Positions 1 to 7,819 of a DNA stretch of 11,324 bases are shown piece after piece. The DNA lies in the NCBI GenBank assembly GCA_011800805.1, contig MPNW01001953.1, positions 1 through 11,324 of the forward strand, in the 5' to 3' direction. How positions within the stretch are numbered: position 1 is the first letter of the stretch; each line of letters begins with the position of its first letter. Origin of the DNA: Hirudo medicinalis. Its lineage: Eukaryota > Annelida > Clitellata > Hirudinida > Hirudinidae. The notes beneath the pieces were generated by a model. The model had not been told where the DNA came from, ran no database searches, and was given only the letters and a program-made list of their open reading frames with translations. A program made the translations under genes and the position numbers.

Positions 1-105
<105 letters not shown>

Positions 106-136
106 ATACGACCCCCGAATTGTTCCAGCTCTGCAG

Positions 137-440
137 GATATCTCATCTAAGTGACGACGCTCTATCAGGGAGAAAGCATTTGAACAAGAGATCATCTGGT
201 CTTCTGTACAGGAGCTCAAAGAAAAAGAGGAAGATCAACCAGATCAAACCAAAGACCAGCAGCAAGTACAAAAGGACGAGGGGGATCATGAGTGCCAGCG
301 AGTACCTCAGTGGCAAATCAAGTCTGCCTCACTCACTTTTCAAGAGCAGGAAGATGTTTTTCAGCAGCCTCATTGTTGGCATCCTTGGTGCTGCCGCTTA
401 CTACTATACAGATGAATCTTTCTGGTTGAACTTTCGATGA
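137..440 (+). CDS. Terminal exon of an unrecognised gene; C-terminus with one membrane-like segment (partial, 5' end missing)
   Basis: I do not recognise this protein. The frame is open from the poly-T run to TGA at 438-440, about 100 codons. No convincing ATG start is present, so I read it as a 3' exon beginning after the acceptor CTCTGCAG|G (AG at 135-136, first base completing an Arg codon); TTCCAG at 123-128 is an alternative acceptor. The region is visibly richer in GC than the microsatellite DNA beside it, which supports coding. The protein shows Ser, Lys and Arg-rich sequence, a nuclear-localisation-like KKKRK stretch, then KSRK followed by a hydrophobic run of about 17 residues (FFSSLIVGILGAAAYYY) and a 10-residue polar tail ending FWLNFR. 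Basic residues before a single C-terminal hydrophobic segment suggest a tail-anchored protein facing the cytosol or nucleoplasm. A nuclear-envelope or ER protein is possible but not shown. No poly(A) signal was evident just downstream. Confidence 0.55.
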
Positions 441-474
441 TGCTGGCCATGTAATTATTTTGTTTATTATTACC

Positions 475-475
<1 letters not shown>

Positions 476-525
<50 letters not shown>

Positions 526-560
526 GTTGTTGTTGTTGTTATTGTTATTATTATTATTTA

Positions 561-619
<59 letters not shown>

Positions 620-638
620 GTTGTTGTTGTTATTATTA
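476..638. repeat. (ATT)n/(GTT)n microsatellite
   Basis: About 160 bases of ATT units with GTT interruptions near 525-540 and 619-631. It begins about 35 bases after the stop codon of the preceding exon, so it would fall in that gene's 3' untranslated region if the exon is terminal. Hydrophobic poly-Leu/Ile frames here are produced by the repeat and are not genes. Confidence 0.97.
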
Positions 639-779
639 ACTGTGGTTATATTATTTATCTTACAATTAATGACACGGTATTACAATTCGAAGTTTTCAAT
701 GCTTTTTACATATAGCCATTCTTTAACATAGACTTTTACGAATGAAATGGATTTCTTGCTCTCATCGTGTTCAACGGAG

Positions 780-840
780 CGTGGTAGGATTTGAACACGG
801 AACCGTCGGATATCATGTTGACATCGCAATACGAATACGA
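780..840 (-). other. Possible tRNA-derived retroposon fragment (weak)
   Basis: The + strand contains GGATTTGAACACGGAACC followed by GTCGGAT. This resembles the reverse complement of the T-arm and variable region of a tRNA; on the minus strand, GTTCAAATCC matches the Pol III B-box consensus. The T-stem does not pair and no D-arm or acceptor stem could be folded, so it is not a working tRNA. A decayed SINE or chance similarity are the alternatives. Confidence 0.25.
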
Positions 841-879
841 ATTTTCTAAACGTTTGCATTGGTAACAGAGAATATTTTT

Positions 880-881
<2 letters not shown>

Positions 882-914
<33 letters not shown>
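882..914. repeat. (AAT)n microsatellite
   Basis: A clean run of eleven AAT units. Its orientation is opposite to the ATT array at 476-638. The 240 bases between the two arrays contain no gene signal beyond the weak tRNA-like patch. Confidence 0.95.
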
Positions 915-915
<1 letters not shown>

Positions 916-1010
916 TTCATTAATAAGTAAGCTTTTCAAGTGAAACTCGAAAGAATGCCACGTTGTATTTGATGTTGATTGGACGTCTTTTTTTTTATAA
1001 ATTTCTTTTT

Positions 1011-1121
1011 AATAATAATAATAATAACAACAACAACAACAACAACAATAATAATAATAATAATAACAACAATAATAATAATAATAATAATAACAACAAC
1101 AATAAAAATAATAATAATAAC
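1011..1121. repeat. Compound (AAT)n/(AAC)n microsatellite
   Basis: AAT and AAC blocks alternate over about 110 bases, with sharp block boundaries. This pattern suggests repeated slippage and point-mutation seeding within one array. Reading frames across it on the minus strand are Tyr/Cys runs generated by the repeat. Confidence 0.95.
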
Positions 1122-1654
1122 AGTTAATTTGCAAGGCTAATTTCTTTTTAATTGACGAGGCAGCTCTCAATGTCGGTTTCAATGGTATTTTAAAATCAGC
1201 TTTTTTTCCATCAACAACCACCCAATGCCACCAACCACACGTGTAATAAAGAACATTCCGTGATGACAAATTCTCAGTTAAACATAATACAATCGCAAAT
1301 TCAAAATTGAAAATATATTTGTTTATATAAATGTTCTTAAATTCTAAGTTTTTTTTTAAATTAAAAATAATATTTTTCCCAATATACTTGCCTACTTGAG
1401 CTACCTGTAGTGAAAGGACTCACCTTCGCAACGCCTCCAAATGAGGTGTTTGTACTCTTAATGGTAATAATTAATCATAATATTACAGAGTAAGACATTT
1501 ATGTAATAAATCACAGTACCCTATTGTAAATCTTGAATTTGGACCAAACAGAACAGCCATCACAACTCTAGAAGTTCTGTCTAAAAAGTCTGTCAGTCTG
1601 CTCAGTGCCCGAGAGATGACTTAAAATCACGTATCGATTAGCCGACTACTCGAT
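1122..1654. other. Non-coding AT-rich stretch, no gene seen
   Basis: No reading frame on either strand looks protein-coding. The stretch has no recognisable domain, tRNA or large repeat. It is ordinary AT-rich intergenic or intronic sequence. Confidence 0.6.
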
Positions 1655-1716
1655 CCGGCTGATGGCTAGATGGCTTGTAACTATCAGCCGGAGAGAAGCC
1701 GTCCCAGTCAACTGGG
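1655..1716. repeat. Two adjacent inverted repeats (GC-rich hairpins)
   Basis: Arms CCGGCTGAT (1655-1663) and ATCAGCCGG (1683-1691) are perfect 9-bp complements with a 19-base loop. Twelve bases later CCCAGT (1703-1708) and ACTGGG (1711-1716) form a 6-bp stem with a 2-base loop. The GC content stands out from the AT-rich surroundings. They could be the structured core of a decayed mobile element or a regulatory site. Confidence 0.6.
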
Positions 1717-2323
1717 AAATGAAGTGCAAGCGTTGAACGAATGAAAGAGTTAGAATCTTTAAAATCTTTAGAATACAAAGCAAACAAAACATATACAACA
1801 TACAAGTCAGTAGTATCAATAACATATACAATATATTCTAGCATTTAGAAGCCACTTGGTACTGATAGCATAACAATGAAGAAAGTTTATGTCATTAGCT
1901 GTGAGATCAAAAGGTACTAAGGTCATAAGAAGGTCAGTCAATGGACCACTACCACAGTGATTGTAATGCGACCTCGTGTTTACAAACAACATCTTTTGTG
2001 GACCGTCGTTAACGATAATATTGTTATAATTTGTTTTTGCTCAAATTGATTCTCGCTTTTTTTTTCTTTAAAAATATTTTGTGATTCTTAAAAATTGCAA
2101 TGAATTATTTTTTCGAAGTATTTACTTTCCCTTTGTTTCAGAATGTAAGCAGCTTAATTATTGCTGTACTTTCTTTTTGAATAAAAATAAAAATAAAAAT
2201 AATAATAACAATTATTATTCATATATTACGCTAATAAAATTTATTGGCAGACTGAGCCCTGTTAGGAGCATTACAAACAGGCGGTTCATTTGTCTCAGAC
2301 GAATTGTCTGCGATGCAATATAG
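1717..2323. other. Non-coding stretch with short A-rich repeats
   Basis: No credible exon is visible. An (AAAAAT)/(AAT) patch lies at about 2180-2215. The open frame at 2081-2323 runs through that patch and has no recognisable protein features. Confidence 0.55.
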
Positions 2324-2327
2324 GATG

Positions 2328-2360
<33 letters not shown>

Positions 2361-2373
2361 GTGATGATGATGA
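2324..2373. repeat. (GAT)n microsatellite
   Basis: About 16 GAT units with GGT and TGT interruptions. It is the first of several GAT arrays lying in the same strand sense across the window. Confidence 0.95.
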
Positions 2374-3361
2374 GGTTATGAATCATCATGTTATCCTGTT
2401 AAGCTGATCAACTAACCGATGTCATCAGTTATTAATAATAATGATTATTATGGCTTATCATAAATGCAATGTAATTATTTATCGTAACCACTAGGCGTGG
2501 CCAATTAAGATTACCTGGTTACTTGGTTAAGGTTACCCACCCACATCACGACATCTTCTCAATTTCGCTGAGCTCCTTTATTTTCGCATTCTCTCCATCA
2601 CAATAAATAAAAATGAAAAACAAAAGATATATTAATTATGTACAAAATATCTAAATTGAAAGAACAGTCATGTTTTGATTGATCCACTGCTTGGTTGATA
2701 TACTGTATGATTGATTCTGATGTGGTTCTTTTGATTGAATCAACCAACCAGTCGACGTTCTTCTATCAGACCAGCCGACCGAAGCTCAAACCCAACAAAG
2801 CACGAATAAAACGCCAATTTCGAGTAATTTTCTGTTAATTATCTTTAAATTGAACGACCAATAAACTTAAAAAATGAATTTAATCGCATAAAATTTGCTT
2901 TTAATGGTGACTTTGTTTCCGTAATTTCTCAGTTTTGAACGAGTGAAAGTAGGTCAGACATTTCATTCATAAGTCAGAACCTGACATCATTACATTTGAC
3001 GTGTGTTTTCATTGGCTCCGAGCAAGCTGAGAGGAGTGGTCGTGAAATTTGAATTGACTAATGGGAGATGACATGGGAGGGGCTTAAATGATCAGGATTG
3101 ATATTGACGGGTGGAGATGATAATGAGAAGTAAGAGAGGCATTTTAAGAACTTGAGAATAAAAGCCTCTTTATTTAGAATCATTCGAAATTAATTTAGTA
3201 AATGATTATAATAATAATCTAATAAATATTAGATAAATGATACGATGGCTAAATGATATCATAATGCAACATAATACAAGGTAATAATAAGCCAGATGAT
3301 AAAGATTCGATTTGCATAAAAACATGAACTTATGTTAAAAAGTGAGAAGAAATTCAGGCTG
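2374..3361. other. Non-coding AT-rich stretch with small inverted repeats
   Basis: No coding frame is supportable. TTGGTTGAT (2691-2699) and ATCAACCAA (2739-2747) are perfect 9-bp inverted repeats enclosing 39 bases. AGAGGC (3135-3140) and GCCTCT (3164-3169) form another stem flanked by TTTT/AAAA, with AATAAA within the loop side. A POU-type octamer ATTTGCAT occurs at 3310-3317. None of these is decisive as a functional site. Confidence 0.5.
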
Positions 3362-3391
3362 AACAACAACAACAACAACAACAACAACAAC
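3362..3391. repeat. (AAC)n microsatellite
   Basis: Ten uninterrupted AAC units. Confidence 0.95.
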
Positions 3392-3485
3392 GACCTCTAA
3401 TGTACGATCGTCGTTGTCTCAACCAAACACCGACTCGTTATTTACGATTGACTGATCCCGTGGCTCAGGCGGAACGGAATTAGAG

Positions 3486-3497
3486 GATGATGATAAC

Positions 3498-3532
<35 letters not shown>

Positions 3533-3650
3533 CAACGATGATGACGATAGCGATGAAGATGGTGATGACGACCACGTTGGTGATAATTTTGATGAAGATG
3601 ATGACGATGACGGCTGCGACGATGACGAAGAAGGAAGGATGATGGAGCGG
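3486..3650. repeat. Degenerate (GAT)n array, acidic in one + frame
   Basis: A pure GAT core (about 3498-3530) gives way to GAT/GAC/GAA mixtures running to about 3635. In the GAT frame the + strand is open from 3456 to a TGA near 3650, about 65 codons, almost all Asp and Glu. There is no in-frame ATG and no known domain. An acceptor-like CTCAG precedes it at 3464-3468. I treat it as a decayed microsatellite. An acidic exon is a remote alternative. Confidence 0.8.
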
Positions 3651-3975
3651 TGAGATGGAGGAGAGATGGTGACTGATTTCGGAGAGGGGAGTTGTGGGCG
3701 GAGTCGGGCTTTGCTTGATAAGGGTGAGTTTGTGAACACCCGGCACGAATAACACGTGCGTCAGTTGATGGAGATGCTGAGATCATAATTTTTATTAATA
3801 TTATCTCGCAACTATAATATCGTAACATTCATAATTATTACAGTAAACATCGTCGTATTAAAATCGAGGAGTAATATCATTGCCGTACCAGGCGCTGTTC
3901 TGGCAGTGATTACGTAAGATGAAAATATTAAAAATTATGATCGGATGATTATCTCATGATTTGAGAAAAGATTAT

Positions 3976-4016
3976 GTTGTTGTTGTTGTTGCTGCTGTTA
4001 TTGTTGTTGCAGTTGT
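3976..4016. repeat. (TTG)n microsatellite
   Basis: TTG/TGC/TTA units over about 40 bases. Confidence 0.85.
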
Positions 4017-4507
4017 AGAAACAGATTGCAATCTGAAAAACTATTCGTTAAATAAAAAATATAATAAATAATAATATCATTATTACGGCCTGTTGACGAA
4101 TATTATGAGCTTTTAGAGTCGACGAGAAAAATGTGATACTGTGATGTTGTGTTGTCAGTCAAAGTTCAAGTTGAAGGACATTATTGGAACCTGAAAAGTT
4201 GACCTCGTGGATTTTGGTGAAGTTTGGAGAGATTTTCGATCCAGATTTTTTATTTTGTGTTTCTGGAATCAGCATATTGACCATCAAAGTCTTCTCTTGG
4301 GAAAGGTTGGTGACGATTCTGCTTTCTGATGCTCTTAACTGTAAAAAATAATGTAATAATAATGATAATTATAATGATAATATTTGTCGCTGTTCCAGTG
4401 GACGAAATGCAACTGGAAGACCAACATGTTACTACGTTTTATTGTTTTCCTAGTTCATCAGAACAGGGTTTGAATCCTGAAACAGTTCCTAACCTCAAGC
4501 GGATAAG
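4017..4507. other. Non-coding stretch with a weak tRNA-like motif
   Basis: No supportable exon. CAGGGTTTGAATCCTG at about 4465-4480 resembles a tRNA T-arm/B-box in either orientation and shares the pattern AGG(A/G)TTTGAA with the patch at 785-795. The similarity is short and may be chance. Confidence 0.4.
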
Positions 4508-4508
4508 N

Positions 4509-4602
<94 letters not shown>
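4508..4602. repeat. (TTA)n microsatellite with an ambiguous base at its edge
   Basis: About 31 perfect TTA units follow an N at 4508. The N at the boundary of a long perfect array suggests that array length or junction was not fully resolved. TTCCTAAC (4486-4493) and GTTAGGAA (4650-4657) are perfect 8-bp inverted repeats flanking the array. Confidence 0.97.
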
Positions 4603-4821
4603 CATTACTATTTAGTTGCAGCCGAAACTGAAAACAAGGACAACACCACGTTAGGAATCTCCAAGGAGACACTTTTTATCTAGGGACCACCTAGTTGTTT
4701 ATCAACACAAACTCTCAACAATGCTCTCTCAATTACCCTGCCATCGTCATGTACTCTTTCAATGTGTCTTTAATGTGCACATCACACGCACATCAACCAC
4801 GCTGTCCGTGTGAACTTTTTT
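4603..4821. other. Non-coding stretch, no gene seen
   Basis: No coding frame. TCTCC-AA-GGAGA near 4658-4671 makes a small hairpin followed by a T-run, a shape that also occurs at Pol III or bacterial-type terminators. In this context it is most likely incidental. Confidence 0.5.
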
Positions 4822-4869
4822 TTTCTATGAAAAGAATTTCATAGAAATTAATATTTTATTAAAATATTA
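4822..4869. repeat. Two abutting perfect palindromes
   Basis: TTTCTATGAAA (4822-4832) and TTTCATAGAAA (4837-4847) are perfect 11-bp complements with the 4-base loop AGAA. One base later TAATATTTTA (4849-4858) and TAAAATATTA (4860-4869) are perfect 10-bp complements around a single T. The pair can form consecutive hairpins or cruciforms. AT-rich sequence makes short palindromes common, but 11 bp with a tight loop next to another 10 bp is notable. Confidence 0.75.
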
Positions 4870-5084
4870 TTATTTGTCGCATTAAATATATTGGTGTTTA
4901 ATATTTATATTATTATTTAAATTATTATAAATTTAATTAAAAAATTAAGTCATTATAAATAATAATATCTTTTAAAGATCGGTTAATTTTGAAATCAAGT
5001 TAATTTTTCCCGAAAATGTTGCGCATTTAATTGGATTTTGTGAAACAGGTTTCGTACGATTACGTTTAAAATATAACAAGCGTA
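4870..5084. other. AT-rich non-coding stretch
   Basis: Nearly all A and T from 4870 to 4970, with further imperfect self-complementary stretches. No coding frame. Confidence 0.6.
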
Positions 5085-5290
5085 TTATATTATTATATTG
5101 TATTATAATTATTATTATATTATATAATATATATATAATAATATAATATATATATATAATAATATAATATATATATAATAATATAATATATATATATAAT
5201 AATATAATATATATATATAATAATATAATATATATATATAATAATATAATATATATATAATATTATATTATATTATATTATAATTATTAT
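5085..5290. repeat. Self-complementary AT tandem array, 19/21-bp unit
   Basis: The seed AATATAATAT recurs at 5140, 5161, 5180, 5201, 5222 and 5243, giving periods of 21, 19, 21, 21 and 21 bases. Each unit is nearly self-complementary. The flanks (about 5085-5120 and 5260-5290) both contain TATTATAATTATTAT, so the block as a whole is close to palindromic. Such DNA readily extrudes cruciforms and is often miscounted in assemblies. Confidence 0.9.
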
Positions 5291-5810
5291 GTTTTATTTA
5301 CTCCATCAATTTCTGAATAGCTTGGATGAATCGCGCTTAAACTAAGAACTTGTGAATCACAAATGAATTCCTGAATTGACATCATTCTTCGATCAAACAA
5401 ACCCACACATCACCAAATGTAACATTGGTCACACTCTCCAATGCGACCGAATAATTAGATTTTGAGCGATTAGATTTAATTGAATTAATGCATTAAATGG
5501 AGAATATTTAAAAATGAATAATGTGTGATAAATGTGATAAATGAAAAAAAAGTACTTGTAATTTCCCATTGATCTATTTACAGCCTCCAATCACAGACGA
5601 GCAGAAATCCTCAGATGGATTCTGACGGGGAATCGATCAAAAGTCCGAGTTAGTTTCATTTTCGCTTTTAAATCGAAAAAGAGTCAAGGTCATGTTGAAT
5701 GCAAGCATTTGTAAGATGATTACATTATTATGTAATACGTACTTAAATGATAGTTATTGCTTGCAGTGATATAATAATATTATTATTACTACAACGTAGC
5801 TGATACGAGT
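5291..5810. other. Non-coding stretch, no gene seen
   Basis: No coding frame, RNA gene or large repeat is visible between the AT array and the minisatellite. Confidence 0.55.
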
Positions 5811-6049
5811 GGATGAGTGAGTGAATGAGTAGATGAATGAGTGTATGAGTGAGTGAATGAGTGCATGAGTGAGTGAATGAGTAGATGAATGAGTGCATGA
5901 GTGAGTGAATGACTAGATGAATGAGTGTATGAGTGAGTGAATGAGTAGATGAATGAGTGCATGAGTGAGTGAATGAGTAGATGAATGAGTGCATGAGTGA
6001 GTGAATGAGTAGATGAATGAGTGTATGAGTGAGTGAATGAGTGAGTAGA
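5811..6049. repeat. 32-bp higher-order minisatellite built from tetranucleotides
   Basis: The block is made of four-base words (AATG, AGTG, CATG, GATG, AGTA). These are organised into a 32-base unit that starts GATGAATGAG and ends GAATGAGTA. Unit starts fall at 5884, 5916, 5948, 5980 and 6012 with exact 32-base spacing. An earlier start at 5832 is 52 bases from the next, a unit with a 20-base insertion of the same words. Units differ at GTGTAT versus GTGCAT, and one has GACTA. All minus-strand frames are open (Thr-His-Ser-type runs) only because the repeat contains no stop codon on that strand. Confidence 0.95.
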
Positions 6050-6282
6050 CACCAATTAGTTTCTGATCAATACATTTACAATTAATATGCGGCATAATGA
6101 ATCCCTCAATGACGATACCTGTTAAGCGTCTTAAGTTGCTGTTACGCTTCAGTGCGTCGGAGATTGAGATGATGTCTGGCGGGAATCGTGGCAGACGTTG
6201 TAAGAGTCGACGAGCTGTGGAGATGAGATGACATCATGGAATTGGTAGAATTTGGCGGACAAAAATAACTAAATTCCATCGC
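6050..6282. other. Non-coding stretch, no gene seen
   Basis: No credible coding frame. The minus-strand frame at 6142-6333 runs into the adjacent ATT array and shows no domain. Confidence 0.5.
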
Positions 6283-6360
6283 ATTTATTATTATTAATAT
6301 TATTATTATTATCATCATTAACATTATCATCATTATTGTTATTATTATTATTATTATTAT
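6283..6360. repeat. (ATT)n/(ATC)n microsatellite
   Basis: ATT units interrupted by ATC, AAC and GTT over about 78 bases. Confidence 0.93.
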
Positions 6361-6470
6361 AAAAAGTTTAGAAAAATATTTTGCTATTCATACACGCACT
6401 GCATTTCAAGTTGACATACAAACGGAACCCAAACAAGCGTAAATTATGTTTTTTAACCTCAAACAGAGCG

Positions 6471-6498
6471 GGGTCAAAGGTTATCGTGTCATGCAAAT
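6471..6498 (+). promoter_or_regulatory. Candidate DR1 nuclear-receptor site next to a POU octamer
   Basis: GGGTCAAAGGTTA (6471-6483) is a direct repeat of AGGTCA-like half-sites with one-base spacing, the form bound by RXR, HNF4 and COUP-TF families; the second half-site has one mismatch. The octamer ATGCAAAT (6491-6498), the classic POU-factor site, follows after 7 bases. Both lie about 175-200 bases upstream of the Islet LIM1 exon. The matches are seen in the sequence; the function is inference. Confidence 0.35.
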
Positions 6499-6670
6499 AA
6501 ATAACTTTACGATGTTATTTTCGATGCTTTAAAATGAATTAGCCTCAAATTGAAATATAAATGAATGTTTAAAAAGTAATTCGAAGAAATTTAAATTATA
6601 TAAATATTAATTCATTACTTAGCCATTGTCACTATCAGTCTCCCATACAGCCTCATTAATATTCATACAG

Positions 6671-6869
6671 TTCCAAAAATTGACCAATCAGAGCGGATGT
6701 GTGTGTCCTGCGGTTGTCCAATCAGAGACCGGTACGTCATGAAGGTGACCCCTGACCTACATTGGCACATCACGTGTCTGGCCTGCGCTGAATGCGGCAA
6801 GCAATTGGACGAAAAGATCACGTGCTTCGTAAAGGGCGGGAAAACTTACTGTAAAGAGGATTACTTCCG
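6671..6869 (+). CDS. isl: Islet LIM-homeobox transcription factor, LIM domain 1 exon (partial gene)
   Basis: This exon encodes the first LIM zinc-binding domain of an Islet-class protein. All eight zinc ligands are present: C-x2-C, 18 residues, H-x2-C, then C-x2-C, 18 residues, C-x2-D, spacing identical to ISL1. Diagnostic matches to ISL1 include TPDLHWH (SPDLEWH), CAEC, QLDE, TCFV and GKTYCKEDY. I place the exon start at 6671, after CATACAG, because ISL1 also has about ten residues between the exon boundary and the first Cys; the acceptor ending at 6650 is an alternative. The ATG at 6697 sits two bases before the first Cys codon and is probably internal. The donor CG|GTTGGT (6869/6870) splits an Arg codon after two bases and matches the phase of the downstream acceptor. 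LIM domains of this class bind LDB/Chip adaptors and partner LIM factors in the nucleus. The exon carrying the true N-terminus was not found. Confidence 0.9.
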
Positions 6870-6883
6870 GTTGGTTGGAATTT

Positions 6884-6911
6884 ATGGATGGATGGATGGA
6901 TGGATGGATGA
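6884..6911. repeat. (GGAT)n microsatellite beside the splice donor
   Basis: Six to seven GGAT units begin about 14 bases after the donor GT. Confidence 0.95.
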
Positions 6912-7040
6912 CGTTTTGAGTGACAATTGGTGTTTGAATTTTTAGATTTGGTGCGATAGATTCTGTCTGTAAGAATGAGTGATTGATGATGAAGACTGCT
7001 ATGGAGAAGATGATGATGATGACGATGTTGATGAAATATG

Positions 7041-7240
7041 AATGTAAATGTACTTTATTTATATAGCGCCCTATGCATAGCGCAGAGCGCATAGTCAGAG
7101 ACACCTTTTGTTAACCATTTATATAGCGCTTCTTCCCAAGGCACTTGCGACAGAGCAGGTGGGTTTCTAACACGACACGCTACGACTGCTGCCATTACAA
7201 CCGTATATATGCAGAACCCAACCCAACCCATTCGGCCAAC
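7041..7240. mobile_element. Suspected non-autonomous interspersed repeat with duplicated ATTTATATAGCGC
   Basis: ATTTATATAGCGC occurs at 7057-7069 and again at 7117-7129, exactly 60 bases apart. The space between holds self-complementary CTATGCATAG and GCGC-AGA-GCGC. From memory, TTTATATAGCGC is a hallmark of dispersed repeats in many animal genomes, but I cannot check this here. No coding capacity, clear terminal repeats or target-site duplication was seen, and the boundaries are approximate. Confidence 0.45.
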
Positions 7241-7249
7241 CCAGACAAA

Positions 7250-7285
7250 TGACGATGACGACGACGACGTCGACAATGAGAACAC

Positions 7286-7333
<48 letters not shown>

Positions 7334-7334
7334 C
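7250..7334. repeat. (GAC)/(GAT)n microsatellite
   Basis: GAC-rich units at 7250-7275 lead into a pure GAT run (about 7286-7333). The + frame encodes poly-Asp inside a 72-codon open frame (7209-7427) with no known domain. It lies within the Islet intron and I do not call it a gene. Confidence 0.95.
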
Positions 7335-7819
7335 AACAGCTATCATGTAATAGATTCAAACAACCCGACAGATGACATCTCTTTGGACTTTTTCTTTTTT
7401 CAAGTTGAGGTCCAAATTTACGACTGATCCCCACGTGCTGTTGTAATTGAGGCGCCAGTAATTTGGAAATAAATGAAAGACTTGCAATAATAAGTCAAAA
7501 AATAATTAGCAGGAAAGAAAATGAATTTAAGCACGAAAAAAGAAAAAAAAGAAAAAGAAAAAGGACTCCCTCATTTCGAGCAATTAATGTGATTTAAAGT
7601 TTAATAATTCAAAAATATTCACGAGGATCTGCTCTTGGATTGTAAGAGCTGGAGTTGGTCTTTCATTAGCCGGCCGAATCGGAGATAATTACTCAAAAAT
7701 TATTCAGCTGATTTCCTATTGGATTAGTTGATATTGAATCATCCAATCAATACCCACTTACATAATTAGTAACTACTCGACTAACCAATTATTTATCTCA
7801 TTAGCCGGTCAGCCATCTG
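7335..7819. other. Intronic sequence, nothing notable
   Basis: AT-rich intron with an A/G-rich patch at about 7530-7565. No exon, RNA gene or large repeat was seen. Confidence 0.55.

Noticed and set aside
524..715. Highly hydrophobic Leu/Ile/Val open frame
   Set aside because: It is a translation of the ATT/GTT microsatellite, not a membrane protein gene.
780..840. Functional tRNA gene on the minus strand
   Set aside because: The T-stem does not pair and no acceptor or D-arm can be drawn.
1009..1269. Minus-strand Tyr/Cys-rich open frame
   Set aside because: Generated by the compound AAT/AAC array; the non-repeat remainder shows no domain.
3456..3650. Acidic + strand open frame in the degenerate GAT array
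   Set aside because: No ATG, no domain and a repeat origin; kept only as a remark in the repeat entry.
3419..3828. Three overlapping minus-strand open frames rich in Ser, His or Ile
   Set aside because: All three frames stay open only because the ATC repeat has no stop codons; no frame looks constrained.
5811..6049. CRISPR-like array of 32-bp repeats
   Set aside because: The repeats are directly head to tail with no unique spacers and the context is animal DNA.
5743..6095. Minus-strand Thr-His-Ser repeat proteins
   Set aside because: The minisatellite unit has no stop codon on this strand in any frame and 32 is not a multiple of 3, so several frames open at once, which is an artefact.
7209..7427. 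Poly-Asp open frame as an Islet-internal exon
   Set aside because: It lies in the LIM1-LIM2 intron, matches nothing in Islet proteins and is driven by the GAT array.
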